Positions 50,561-59,428 are shown, numbered from the stretch's first letter. The stretch: 64,000 nucleotides of DNA from Bacteroidales bacterium (GCA_017473705.1 JAFUJQ010000014.1:1-64000), one strand, 5' to 3'. Made by a program: numbers and translations. The notes: generated from the sequence alone by a model not told the origin.

Positions 50561-52411
50561 TTAATTTCCTGTCTTTGAGTCTATTACTTCAACGATGTCT
50601 ACTACAGGCCTGTCTGCGTATCTGCCGAATGTCGTCTTGCAAAGAGGGCAGGCCGTGACTATTGCGTCCGGATTGTCCGCAGTCAGATTGTTGATTGCAT
50701 TTTCTGTCATCAGCTTTCTCTGTTCGAATCCCAGGCTCAGGCTGCCGAGGCTGCCTCCGCAGCAGATGCTTTCCTTTCCGGATTTCGCACCCTCGACAAG
50801 TTGTCCGGCAGCGGCAACGACTCTGCGAGGCTGTTCATAGATTCCGCATCCTCTTCCAAGTTCGCATGGATCATGGTAGGCATAGCGGACATCCGAACTT
50901 TCTACGTGAAGTCTGCCTTCTGCAATAAGCCTGTCCATATATTCGCTGTGGTGAATTATTTCTATTCCTTCAAGCTCGTACTCTTCCTTGAATACCTTCA
51001 GACATATAGGACAGCTGAGAAGAAGGGTAGTTGCTCCGGATGCCTTTATGATGTTGGTGTTCTTGCGGATCATCTCCTTGGCAGGGGCTTTTCTTCCGGC
51101 CATAAGCATAGGCCTTCCGCAGCATATTCCGCCGTCTTTGTCCATCATTTCGTAGCTTACTCCTGCTTTTCTGAGTACTGACTCCATTGATTTTCTTATT
51201 CCCGGAGTTAATGCGGTCATACATCCTGCAAAATATAGAACTCTCTCATTATTAGTATTTGAAACAACATTGTTTTCAGTGCTAACAAAATTGTTAACCG
51301 CCAAAATCGCAGAATTTTCATCAATATTCGAGTAATCAGGAGTTAAATTATATGGTCTGATAGACCTCTGGGCGATCCTGATCCTGTCACCTTCAACACC
51401 GACCGGACATACAGCAGTACACTTGCCGCAAAGCAGACATTTATCGCTGATTTCTTCAATGCGTCTTTCGTTGCTTCGCTTTATCTGGCGGTTAAGGTAT
51501 ACGGTGGCATCCTTGCTGTTTGCCTTCACCACACCCATAGGGCAGGCATCGATGCAGACTCCGCAGCTTGGACATGAATATACCTGCAGACGGGAGATTC
51601 CTTTGCGAGCATGCCTTACCGGAATCCCCGCATTCCTCATAGGTATGAGCAGGATCTCAGCTGGGATGTGCATGTATCTGCTGAAAGGCAGGATGCACAT
51701 GAATATGCACAGGGCTATTGAATATGCCCACCAGGTAGGCAGCATGTTCATCTGGTCACTCAGGAAGGAGTGGAGCACCAGATTGAGTGATTTGGTGAGG
51801 AATGATCCTCCGCTGATGTCGGCTGTAAAGCCTTCAGCAAGGAGCCTGAGCGGGAAAATAGCCCAAAGAGAGTATAGTCCTATCAGGTCAGTAAGGCTGG
51901 CTCTGGTGGTGCGCCTCATTCCGAATATTCTTGAACGGGCCCTCTTTATTATAGCCAGAACGATGCCGCTGAGCACTACCAGAAGAAAGAAGTCCATCAG
52001 GAAGAAGAAGAATGATCCCTTCATGGTGCTGTCGGTGACTGCGACAAAATATCTGAAGAATATCGGATACCAGATCTGATGCACCCGCTGGGGGGTGTAC
52101 AGGAACACCTCTATATGTCCTATGACAATCAGCATGAACCATCCGAACGCTATGCTCGAGTGCATGTATCCCAGCAGCTTGTTTCTTTTCCATAACTTTA
52201 CGTGGAAGAGGCAGTCGCAGAACCAGTCCCTGATGTTCTTGAGCATGATCTTCGGATTGAGGAATGACAGGAAGAACTTTTTCCTGTCATCCGGAGTCAG
52301 CTGGAATATGATCCTGACCGCTCCGATCAGGCACCAGCCCAGAACGAAGAGCATTCCGAACATGAACGGAAGGACGAAAGTGTTGAATCCGGAAAGGTAA
52401 ATCTCTCTCAT
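50561..52411 (-). CDS. Membrane HdrD/HmeCD-like Fe-S oxidoreductase
   Basis: This 616-residue fusion has, in order, an N-terminal domain of five to six membrane segments (about 1-270), like the haem-b or quinone-facing subunit of nitrate reductase gamma/HmeC proteins. Two 4Fe-4S motifs follow (YSCPSCGVCIDACPMG and CLLCGKCTAVCPVG). Then come two cysteine-rich CCG domains (FAGCMTA, GGICCGRP, SCPIC; then HDPCELG, ICCGGSLG, ACPLC). Such proteins pass electrons between quinones and thiol/disulfide centres. It overlaps hdrC-like 2 by 4 nt. The partner substrate is unknown. Confidence 0.85.
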   Translation of the reverse strand: MREIYLSGFNTFVLPFMFGMLFVLGWCLIGAVRIIFQLTPDDRKKFFLSFLNPKIMLKNIRDWFCDCLFHVKLWKRNKLLGYMHSSIAFGWFMLIVIGHIEVFLYTPQRVHQIWYPIFFRYFVAVTDSTMKGSFFFFLMDFFLLVVLSGIVLAIIKRARSRIFGMRRTTRASLTDLIGLYSLWAIFPLRLLAEGFTADISGGSFLTKSLNLVLHSFLSDQMNMLPTWWAYSIALCIFMCILPFSRYMHIPAEILLIPMRNAGIPVRHARKGISRLQVYSCPSCGVCIDACPMGVVKANSKDATVYLNRQIKRSNERRIEEISDKCLLCGKCTAVCPVGVEGDRIRIAQRSIRPYNLTPDYSNIDENSAILAVNNFVSTENNVVSNTNNERVLYFAGCMTALTPGIRKSMESVLRKAGVSYEMMDKDGGICCGRPMLMAGRKAPAKEMIRKNTNIIKASGATTLLLSCPICLKVFKEEYELEGIEIIHHSEYMDRLIAEGRLHVESSDVRYAYHDPCELGRGCGIYEQPRRVVAAAGQLVEGAKSGKESICCGGSLGSLSLGFEQRKLMTENAINNLTADNPDAIVTACPLCKTTFGRYADRPVVDIVEVIDSKTGN

Positions 52412-52746
52412 CGCTTTTCCTCCTTCTCATATATCCTGCTGATGGTCAGCACTATGCGTCTTGTGTTTATGCCTCGGGGGCATACCATTGTGCATTTGCC
52501 GCAAAGCATGCAGTTGGACATAAGCCTGAATGCTTCCTCTTCCTTGCCTCTCTGCAGATTCAGCAATACCTTGCGTATGCTCATGCCTGAGAATTGAGCT
52601 GCAGGGCAGGTTGCGCTGCAGGATCCGCAGGACATGCATCGCAGCGCATCCGGTTCGATCGAGCACAGCTCCTCGAACCTGCTTCTGTCTACCTTGTCCA
52701 GGTTTATTGCAGAACTTGGCGAAAGTCTGAATCCGAACCCGTTCAT
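52408..52746 (-). CDS. HdrC-like 4Fe-4S protein (short)
   Basis: This 112-residue soluble ferredoxin-like protein has two complete CxxCxxCxxxCP motifs: Cys37, 40, 43, 47 and Cys79, 82, 85, 89. It matches the electron-wiring subunit HdrC of heterodisulfide reductases, which links HdrA to a CCG subunit. It overlaps both neighbours by 4 nt, so its subunit ratio is probably fixed by translational coupling. Confidence 0.88.
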   Translation of the reverse strand: MNGFGFRLSPSSAINLDKVDRSRFEELCSIEPDALRCMSCGSCSATCPAAQFSGMSIRKVLLNLQRGKEEEAFRLMSNCMLCGKCTMVCPRGINTRRIVLTISRIYEKEEKR

Positions 52747-53765
52747 TTCTCCTGCGATGTTATGTGTGAATGTATGTCCAGGACCGCAGACCTTGCCTCT
52801 GCAAGTGTTTCGGGCACTGTTTTAGGGCCTGTGCATGCTCCCGCATAGAAGATTCCCTTTTTCGGAGATGCTGTTATGTGGAATACATTGTCGCTGCTCT
52901 TGAGGAAGCCGTCCGAATCGATCGGCAGGGCCATCATGGACGCAGTCTTGCTGCTGTCAGGATTGCATACCATTCCAGACATGAGCACTAGCAGGTCGAG
53001 TGTGACCTTTATCGGTTTTCCTGCAAGTGTGTCTTCTGCCTTCACTATGACTTTGCCTTCGATGTTTTCCCCGACTTCTGACACACGTCCTCTGATGAAG
53101 TGTATGCCATGATCGCGCTGGGCCTTGGTGTAGAAGTCCTCGAATTTCTTTCCGAAGAGTCTGAGGTCCATATAGAAGCAGTATATCTGTGCGTCAGGGA
53201 ATTTCTCCTTCAGTTCTATGGCCTGCTTGATTGCCGTGATGCAGCATACTTTAGAGCACTGGGAGTTTCTTGCCTTCTCGTCTCTCGAACCTACGCAGTG
53301 GACGAATCCAATTGCATTCATTGGGGATTCGTCTATGCGTTTGTCCTGTCCGGTATTAAACCAATGCTCCAAGTCTGAATTGGTAATCACTTGGTTGTAA
53401 ATTCCGTATCCATACTCTTCCTTCTTTGATGCTTCGAAAAGTCTGAAGCCTGTTGTCATCAGGATATACTTCGTGATGATGGATATTCCGTTTGACAGCA
53501 TGATGTTGTAACTGTCCTTCAGACGATTGATGAAGGAAACCTCGGTATTGAGGAATATGTTTGCATCCTTGCTTGATGCTATGAGTTCGTCAACAAGATC
53601 TTTTGCCGGTGTCAGGTCAGGAAAGAGCTTATGCCAGTTGGCCACATGGCCACCCAGATGGTCACTCTTTTCGATGATTATCGGTGAGTAGCCGAGTTTG
53701 AGCAGGTTTGATGCCGCCTCAAGTCCGGCGATTCCGCCTCCTATTATGACTATTATCTCTTTCAT
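52743..53765 (-). CDS. HdrA-like FAD protein
   Basis: This 340-residue flavoprotein begins EIIVIIGGGIAGLEAASNLL, a Rossmann FAD site, followed by EKSDHLGGHVANW. The HdrA family signature is in FVHCVGSRDE, NSQCSKVCCITAIKQAIELK and QIYCFYMDLRLFGKKFEDFY. It is short, lacking the N-terminal and C-terminal ferredoxin domains of methanogen HdrA, so it is nearer to QmoA or minimal HdrA types. It may bifurcate or merely pass electrons. It overlaps hdrC-like 2 by 4 nt. Confidence 0.88.
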   Translation of the reverse strand: MKEIIVIIGGGIAGLEAASNLLKLGYSPIIIEKSDHLGGHVANWHKLFPDLTPAKDLVDELIASSKDANIFLNTEVSFINRLKDSYNIMLSNGISIITKYILMTTGFRLFEASKKEEYGYGIYNQVITNSDLEHWFNTGQDKRIDESPMNAIGFVHCVGSRDEKARNSQCSKVCCITAIKQAIELKEKFPDAQIYCFYMDLRLFGKKFEDFYTKAQRDHGIHFIRGRVSEVGENIEGKVIVKAEDTLAGKPIKVTLDLLVLMSGMVCNPDSSKTASMMALPIDSDGFLKSSDNVFHITASPKKGIFYAGACTGPKTVPETLAEARSAVLDIHSHITSQEK

Positions 53766-53785
53766 TTCGGTTCAGGTTGATTGGT

Positions 53786-54856
53786 TCAGAAGCATTTGAT
53801 GCTTGTCGGAAGCTCCGGCTTCAGCAGGTCTTTCTTGTCAATGCCCTTATACTTGTCCTCAAGATTGTATTCGATGCCGATCTTGTCCAGAAGCGGCTCT
53901 ACCGCCACCTGATGTAGCTGCAGTCCGAGATCCCAAGGGTCATATCCGAGTACAAGGCCCGCCACTTCCTCGTATGTAAGTACTGGAATTCCGCATCCGT
54001 TCTCTCCGTATGTCTTACCTTCCATTTCCGCAATGACATACTGCCATCTGTCAAGGAAGTATGGGCATCCGGGGCAGTTGGTTATGATCATATCTGGCTT
54101 GTAAGGTTCCATGGACTCAAACTTCTTGTGGGTGTTTGAGAGTGAATATCCTCTGTTTGCCTTGACATGATACTGTCTGAATCCATATCCGCAGCAGTGG
54201 CGACGTTCAGGGTAGTCAATCACATTGCCTCCCCATGCCTCCACCATGCCTGTCAGCACATATGGGTATTCGGCTCCGCCTACGCCTTTGGAAGGGAACA
54301 TCTTCGAATAGTGGCAGCCGATGTGCTCCACGACGCGAAGCGGCTCGCCGGTCTCCTTGTTTATAAGGTGGAATTTCGCCTTCTCGGCGATCTCATTGCG
54401 ATATTTATATATAAGGTCGCTTGAATGGGCGAGGTATTTGGGCTTGTTGAACTCCTTGCGGCATGATTTCCAAAGCATTTCCCTGATCTTGGCCTCCAGT
54501 TCCGGGAACTCGTGCCATGTCTCGAGAATTTCGGTGTAATTTCCGAAGGAAGTGATGCATGAGGCCACATAATTTTCATATCCGGCCTCTGTCATGAGTG
54601 CAAACTGTCTCGCCACGATTGTCATCGCAGTCTCCTGCGGTATCGTGTCGCAGTGGTATGCAATGCCTCCGCATGTCGTGTGGTGCTCGTTTTCATGGAA
54701 ATCCTTGCCGAGCACATTGCGGCATATCTCAAGAAACATCTTCTCTGAAGCGGGGAAGAAGTTCTGCCTGATGCAGCTTCTTACATAATACCAGTGATCA
54801 TCGGGGATCTCTTTCTGGTAGTCGCTCCATATTTTCTGCTTTCCTTGGTAGATCAT
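53786..54856 (-). CDS. HdrB-like CCG-domain protein
   Basis: This 356-residue soluble subunit carries cysteine-rich CCG sequence. The C-terminal set is complete: HIGCHYSKMFP, RRHCCGYGFRQYH and TNCPGCPYFLDRW, ligands for a noncubane 4Fe-4S cluster. The N-terminal set (HTTCGGIAYHCD, VASCITSFGN) appears degenerate, so only one such cluster is likely. In Hdr enzymes HdrB reduces the disulfide. It lies between hdrC-like 1 (2-nt gap) and the HdrA-like gene (20-nt gap). Confidence 0.85.
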   Translation of the reverse strand: MIYQGKQKIWSDYQKEIPDDHWYYVRSCIRQNFFPASEKMFLEICRNVLGKDFHENEHHTTCGGIAYHCDTIPQETAMTIVARQFALMTEAGYENYVASCITSFGNYTEILETWHEFPELEAKIREMLWKSCRKEFNKPKYLAHSSDLIYKYRNEIAEKAKFHLINKETGEPLRVVEHIGCHYSKMFPSKGVGGAEYPYVLTGMVEAWGGNVIDYPERRHCCGYGFRQYHVKANRGYSLSNTHKKFESMEPYKPDMIITNCPGCPYFLDRWQYVIAEMEGKTYGENGCGIPVLTYEEVAGLVLGYDPWDLGLQLHQVAVEPLLDKIGIEYNLEDKYKGIDKKDLLKPELPTSIKCF

Positions 54857-54858
54857 GA

Positions 54859-55557
54859 TCAGTCGTTGTTAAAATGACCTTCCGAGCAGTACTCGAAAGT
54901 GTGTCGGTAATATTCTTCCATAGTCATTACCATCTCCTCAGCCTTTTCCTTTGAATATTTCTCTATGGTCTCGATCCTTTCGGTGGCTCCGGTGACATCA
55001 AAGATGCTCTTCAGCTCGTCAAGGTCTTCCTGCGGGATGGCCCTCAATGCTCCCGGACCCTTGCCCTTGTAATTGCCTCCGTTTCTTGCAAAGCTGTCTT
55101 CGAAGTGCTCCGTATGCCATTTCCACACAGGCCCTGCCTCTATGTGGTCTTCCCAGCTGAATGTATCCGGATATATGCAGTATCCGTAGTTCAATATGTT
55201 GCCGGTCATTATCTTGGTGAGAGGGTAGAGCTGTCTTCCTTTTTCCGATTCCGCAAAATATCCCAGCTTTGCGGACAGGTTGCGCAATGCCATTATCACC
55301 AGGCCTGGTCCGTTCTTGCGAGGGCATCGTGTCAGGCACGACAGACATTCTCCGCAATACCATATGACATCGCTCTTGAGGAGCTTTTCTATCTCCTCGT
55401 CGTCTCCACGCTGTACCGTGTCCACGATCTTTCGTGGATCGTAGCGGTAGAATTCGGCTGCAGGGCATATGGCTGTGCAGGTGCCGCAGTTGATGCAGGT
55501 CTTCAGACCTTCCTTGACCCTGTAGTCCTCCCTGAGCATATCAAAAAGCTTTCCCAT
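54859..55557 (-). CDS. HdrC-like 4Fe-4S protein (long)
   Basis: This 232-residue protein has two 4Fe-4S motifs, Cys21, 24, 27, 31 and Cys68, 71, 74, 78, in the N-terminal third. The C-terminal two thirds are extra and unlike HdrC, with aromatic and charged residues (YPDTFSWEDHIEAGPVWKWH) and a helical end. It is the first Hdr-like gene after the antiporter (4-nt gap). Two different HdrC-like subunits in one operon imply two branches of electron transfer. Confidence 0.86.
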   Translation of the reverse strand: MGKLFDMLREDYRVKEGLKTCINCGTCTAICPAAEFYRYDPRKIVDTVQRGDDEEIEKLLKSDVIWYCGECLSCLTRCPRKNGPGLVIMALRNLSAKLGYFAESEKGRQLYPLTKIMTGNILNYGYCIYPDTFSWEDHIEAGPVWKWHTEHFEDSFARNGGNYKGKGPGALRAIPQEDLDELKSIFDVTGATERIETIEKYSKEKAEEMVMTMEEYYRHTFEYCSEGHFNND

Positions 55558-55561
55558 ATCC

Positions 55562-56527
55562 TTACGCGTTGATCATCAGCCACACCATGTAGCCGATTTC
55601 TATGATAATGAAAATGACTCCTTCGGTCCTGTCAAGCTTGTCTTTCTTGAAAGTATAAGCTGTGAGCATGAGAAGAAGTGCAGATGCCAGCACGACTCCC
55701 ATATCCACTAAAGTGATTCCAGCGAATGAAAGCGGGTGGATAAGGGCCGAGCCTCCGAGAATCATGAGTACGTTGGAGATGTTCGAGCCGAGAATGTTTC
55801 CCAGCGCCATCTGACCGCGTCCTTTTTGAGCAGCCACCACGCATGTTGCGAGCTCCGGAAGTGAAGTGCCTGCAGACATGATAGTGATTGCTATGAATTT
55901 CTCTGACAGGTTGAAATACTGTGCGACAGCAGTCGCCGAGTTGACAAACAGGCGTCCTCCGCCCACGAGCGCAAGCAGACCGACACCTATGAATGTGATT
56001 GCAAGTCCGGTGCTCAAAGTCTTGACTTCGCCTTCTTCAGCGGGGGTTTTGTCGGCTCCTCTGGTGAATGACTTCCACATGTAGAATGCAAAGATTGCAA
56101 GCATCAGGGCTCCATCCCATCTTGATATTTCGTTGAAGCCGACCCCGAAAAGTGTGTGCTTCATTCCCAATATCAGAAGAAGTAGGGTTACGCCGATATT
56201 CAGCGGGATATCTCTCTTGCGGTTCTGTCTGGTGATGGTCAGGGGACAGATAAGCGCCGTGATTCCGAGAATCATCAGTACGTTGAATATGTTAGAACCT
56301 ATGATGTTGCCTATGGCCATTTCTGATTTTCCCTGGAAGGCGGATATGAAGCTTACCACCATTTCCGGGGCTGAAGTTCCGATACCTACTATTGTGAGGC
56401 CTATCACGAATTCGCTGAGACCGGTCTTTCTTGCAATGCTTGTCGCGCCTTCAACAAGCCAGTTGGCGCCGAACAGGATAAGGCCAAGTCCGGCAGCAAG
56501 ACATATCAATTGAACAAATAACTCCAT
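55562..56527 (-). CDS. Calcium/sodium antiporter, CaCA family
   Basis: This 321-residue, ten-segment inner-membrane protein belongs to the YrbG type. Two inverted alpha repeats are clear: VGIGTSAPEMVVSFISAF with GNIIGSNIFNVLMILG, and MSAGTSLPELATCVVAAQ with GNILGSNISNVLMILGG. It exchanges Na+ for Ca2+ or another cation. It is the first gene of the Hdr/cysteate operon by spacing, preceded by a -7 element at 56548-56555. A second copy lies at 61242-62177. Confidence 0.92.
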   Translation of the reverse strand: MELFVQLICLAAGLGLILFGANWLVEGATSIARKTGLSEFVIGLTIVGIGTSAPEMVVSFISAFQGKSEMAIGNIIGSNIFNVLMILGITALICPLTITRQNRKRDIPLNIGVTLLLLILGMKHTLFGVGFNEISRWDGALMLAIFAFYMWKSFTRGADKTPAEEGEVKTLSTGLAITFIGVGLLALVGGGRLFVNSATAVAQYFNLSEKFIAITIMSAGTSLPELATCVVAAQKGRGQMALGNILGSNISNVLMILGGSALIHPLSFAGITLVDMGVVLASALLLMLTAYTFKKDKLDRTEGVIFIIIEIGYMVWLMINA

Positions 56528-56547
56528 TATAGTAAATTCTAACCTAG

Positions 56548-56555
56548 CAAAGTTA
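56548..56555 (-). promoter_or_regulatory. -7 element TAACTTTG for the antiporter-Hdr-cysteate-MscS operon
   Basis: The reverse strand reads TAACTTTG 20 nt upstream of the antiporter ATG. No other -7 element stands out between the eight genes, whose gaps are 20 nt or less. Confidence 0.55.
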
Positions 56556-56576
56556 CAAAAAATCTGTTGAAATGGT

Positions 56577-56584
56577 TATATTTG
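56577..56584 (+). promoter_or_regulatory. -7 element TATATTTG for nfeD
   Basis: TATATTTG lies 28 nt upstream of the nfeD ATG, divergent from the antiporter promoter. Confidence 0.6.
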
Positions 56585-56612
56585 TTCCATTAACCGACCC
56601 CAATAGGACAAT

Positions 56613-57938
56613 ATGAAACGAATATTTACAGTCATCGCAATGTTGTCACTTGCATTATGTGCCTTCTCAAGTGATTCTCTGACGGTCTTCTACAGGATCA
56701 GGCTTGATATGGACATTGACAAGGCGGCTCAACGCAAGGTTGTGACCGGTCTGGAGAAGGCTATGAAGGCAGAGGCGGATGTGGTCCTGCTTGATCTTGA
56801 TACATATGGAGGAGCCGTTGATGCTGCAGACAGCATCAGATCGGCGATTCTCAGGTATGAGAAGCCGGTGGTCGCTTATGTCAACATGCAGGCAGCATCG
56901 GCGGGTGCGCTGATCAGCATAGCATGTGATTCGATTTACATGAAGACCGGAAGCTCCATCGGAGCTGCGACAGTTGTCGATCAAAGCGGAAACGTCATGC
57001 CGGACAAATATCAGTCATTCATGAGAGGAATGATGCGCTCGACTGCACAGGCAAAGGGAAGAAATCCTGAGATTGCTGAGGCGATGGTCGATACTGCAGG
57101 CGTCCTGAGCCTGACACCGGAAGAGGCCGTAAAGGTCGGATATTGCGAAGGAATATATGAAAGCGAAGTTGAAGTTGCAGAGGCGGTGAGCGGGGATAAT
57201 GGATTTATTATCAGGAATATGAAAGACGATATGACTTGGATTGACCGTCTTATCCAGTTCTTGCTGAATCCGCTTCTTCAGTCAATCTTCATGATGATGA
57301 TCATAGGAGGAATCTTCGTAGAGATCAGGACCCCTGGCATAGGACTTCCGTTGGTAACTGCTATAGTAGGTGCCCTTTTATATTTCGCTCCCGCTTATGT
57401 CGGTCATCTTGCTGAGCATTGGGAGATCCTGATGTTTGTAATCGGATTGATTCTCATAGGTCTGGAGATATTCGTCATACCCGGATTCGGCGTATGTGGG
57501 ATATCAGGTATTGTCATTGTGGTCATCTCGCTCGCATTGGCGATGGTGGACAATGTGGAATTCCACCGCTGGGACGGGACATTCAGCCTGGAGCCGGTGC
57601 TGATGCCATTGGGAATAGTCATAATATCTTCCGCAGCGGCAGTCTTTGGCTCGGTCTGGCTTGTGCGTAAGCTCTATCCTACAAGGACATTTGACCATAT
57701 CGCTCTCCGACAGGAAATGAAGGCGTCTGAAGGGTTTACAGGTGTGGTGTCCGGACTGGAATCACTTGTCGGTGAGACAGTTGAAGTATTCACAGATATG
57801 CGTCCGAGCGGAAAGGTAAAGACCGCTGACGGCAGAATCCTGGAAGCGACATTGAAATTCGGTGGCTTCGCTTCCAAAGGTCAGACCCTGAAAGTTCTCT
57901 CCGCCGAACAAGGCAGATTATATTGTGATCATGATTAA
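56613..57938 (+). CDS. NfeD-family ClpP-like membrane serine protease
   Basis: This 441-residue protein has a signal peptide (about 1-20). A ClpP-class protease domain follows, with the nucleophile Ser in NMQAASAGALISIA and the catalytic Lys in MPDKYQSFMRGMM. Four or more membrane segments (about 215-350) and a C-terminal NfeD OB-fold (GFTGVVSGLESLVGETVEVF, then GQTLKVL) complete it. It probably cleaves stomatin-type membrane proteins, but no stomatin gene adjoins it. The stop codon lies in the downstream terminator. Confidence 0.92.
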   Translation: MKRIFTVIAMLSLALCAFSSDSLTVFYRIRLDMDIDKAAQRKVVTGLEKAMKAEADVVLLDLDTYGGAVDAADSIRSAILRYEKPVVAYVNMQAASAGALISIACDSIYMKTGSSIGAATVVDQSGNVMPDKYQSFMRGMMRSTAQAKGRNPEIAEAMVDTAGVLSLTPEEAVKVGYCEGIYESEVEVAEAVSGDNGFIIRNMKDDMTWIDRLIQFLLNPLLQSIFMMMIIGGIFVEIRTPGIGLPLVTAIVGALLYFAPAYVGHLAEHWEILMFVIGLILIGLEIFVIPGFGVCGISGIVIVVISLALAMVDNVEFHRWDGTFSLEPVLMPLGIVIISSAAAVFGSVWLVRKLYPTRTFDHIALRQEMKASEGFTGVVSGLESLVGETVEVFTDMRPSGKVKTADGRILEATLKFGGFASKGQTLKVLSAEQGRLYCDHD

Positions 57939-57976
57939 ACAGAAAAAGAGACTGAATCAGTCTCTTTTTCTGTTTA
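57936..57976. terminator. Bidirectional terminator containing both stop codons
   Basis: A perfect 18-bp stem (TAAACAGAAAAAGAGACT and its complement) has a 5-nt loop. The nfeD TAA opens the left arm. The rlmD TGA (57957-57959) lies at the loop/right-arm junction, and the right arm encodes rlmD's last residues (LNRKRD). Confidence 0.92.
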
Positions 57977-59369
57977 GGGCGACTACGTTTTCTACGTGGT
58001 GAGTGTGCGGGAACATGTCCACCGGCCTTACTGCCGTTATCTCATAGTCTTTGCAGAGAATCTCGAGGTCACGGGCCTGTGACGCAGGATTGCAGCTGAC
58101 GTAAACCATCCTGTCCGGAGCGGCGTTCAGGATCACCTGAGCGACATCCGGATGGATGCCGGCGCGAGGCGGGTCGAGGATGATGACATCCGGACGGCCG
58201 TGCTCCTGGACGAACGCGTCTGTGAGGATGTCCTTCATGTCACCGGCAAAGAACTCGCAGTTTGTTATGCCGTTGTTCGCGGCATTGATCTTTGCATCCT
58301 CAATCGCCTCCGGAACATATTCGATGCCGATAACCTTTGATGCCTGGCGTGAAACGAACTGGGCGATTGTGCCTGTACCTGTATAGAGGTCATAAACGAC
58401 CTCTGAGCCTGTCAGAGCGGCATATTCGCGTGCTACACTATAGAGTTTGTATGCCTGCTTTGTATTGGTCTGATAGAAGGATTTAGGTCCGATCTTGAAC
58501 TTCAGTCCTTCCATATATTCATATATTGCATCTTCTCCCTTATAGAGGACGCAGTCCTGGTCAGAAATCGAATCGTTCGCCTTGCCGTTGATGACATAGT
58601 ACAGTGAAGTGATCTGCGGGAACGTTGCAGCTACAGCATCAAGCAGGGCTGTGCGTGCCTCTGCATCTTCATGATAGAAGCAGATGATGAGCATTACATT
58701 TCCCGCTTCTGTAGTCCTTATGAACATATTGCGAAGGAAACCGACATGTTCACGGATGTTGAAGAATGACAGTCCATGCTCCAGGGCATAGTTCTTTATG
58801 AACAGGCGGATCTCGTTTGACGGCTCCGGCTGGAGATAGCAGTGGTCGATGTCGAGAACCTTGTCGAAGAACCTTCCGACATGGAATCCGAGACCGTATT
58901 TCTCCTGCTCTGTCAGCGCCTCGGCGTCCTCGCTGTCGAATATCCATCTTCTCTGTGAGAAGGTGAATTCCAGCTTGTTACGATAATATGTGGTATCGTC
59001 TGAAGGGACGATAGGGGAGATTTCCGGCACCTCGAGATGACCTATGCGTACGAGCTGGTCGTAAACCTGCTGCTGCTTTGCCTGCAGCTGCATCTGGTAC
59101 GGCAGCGGCTGCCACTTGCATCCTCCGCAAACACCGAAATGCTTGCAGAATGGCTCCAGACGATGTTCTGACGGCTTCACCATGCGGAGGATGAATCCTT
59201 CCATATAGTTTTTCTTCTTCTTGGTCACCTTCACGTCAACGATGTCGCCGGGAACAGCGAACTGTACGAAAAGCACAGTGCCGTCAACTCTTGCCAGCGC
59301 CTTGCCTTCTGCGGCTACGGCCTCTATTGTGATGTTCTCCAGAATGATGTCTTGTTTCTTTCTTGCCAT
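57957..59369 (-). CDS. 23S rRNA (uracil-5-)-methyltransferase RlmD/RumA family
   Basis: This 470-residue SAM enzyme has an N-terminal TRAM domain (ITIEAVAAEGKALARVDGTV). An Fe-S Cys set follows in CKHFGVCGGCKWQ. The methyltransferase domain carries SFYQTNTKQAY, VYDLYTGTGTIAQFVS, VIILDPPRAGIHPDV and the catalytic Cys in MVYVSCNPASQARDL. The expected product is m5U1939 in 23S rRNA; a tRNA target cannot be excluded. Its upstream region carries a REP-like repeat. Confidence 0.94.
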   Translation of the reverse strand: MARKKQDIILENITIEAVAAEGKALARVDGTVLFVQFAVPGDIVDVKVTKKKKNYMEGFILRMVKPSEHRLEPFCKHFGVCGGCKWQPLPYQMQLQAKQQQVYDQLVRIGHLEVPEISPIVPSDDTTYYRNKLEFTFSQRRWIFDSEDAEALTEQEKYGLGFHVGRFFDKVLDIDHCYLQPEPSNEIRLFIKNYALEHGLSFFNIREHVGFLRNMFIRTTEAGNVMLIICFYHEDAEARTALLDAVAATFPQITSLYYVINGKANDSISDQDCVLYKGEDAIYEYMEGLKFKIGPKSFYQTNTKQAYKLYSVAREYAALTGSEVVYDLYTGTGTIAQFVSRQASKVIGIEYVPEAIEDAKINAANNGITNCEFFAGDMKDILTDAFVQEHGRPDVIILDPPRAGIHPDVAQVILNAAPDRMVYVSCNPASQARDLEILCKDYEITAVRPVDMFPHTHHVENVVALNRKRD

Positions 59370-59388
59370 AATGTTGTCGGTTTATATA

Positions 59389-59420
59389 TCCCTCGACTCG
59401 CTTCGCTCGCTTGGGATGAC
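59389..59420. repeat. REP-like repeat (GAGCGAAGCGAG type)
   Basis: On the reverse strand this reads TGTCATCCCAAGCGAGCG, then AAGCGAGTCGAGGGAT. It is like short intergenic palindromic words found in many bacterial genomes. There is a single copy in this window, between the rlmD start and the Na/Pi transporter terminator. Confidence 0.5.
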
Positions 59421-59428
59421 AAAACAAA

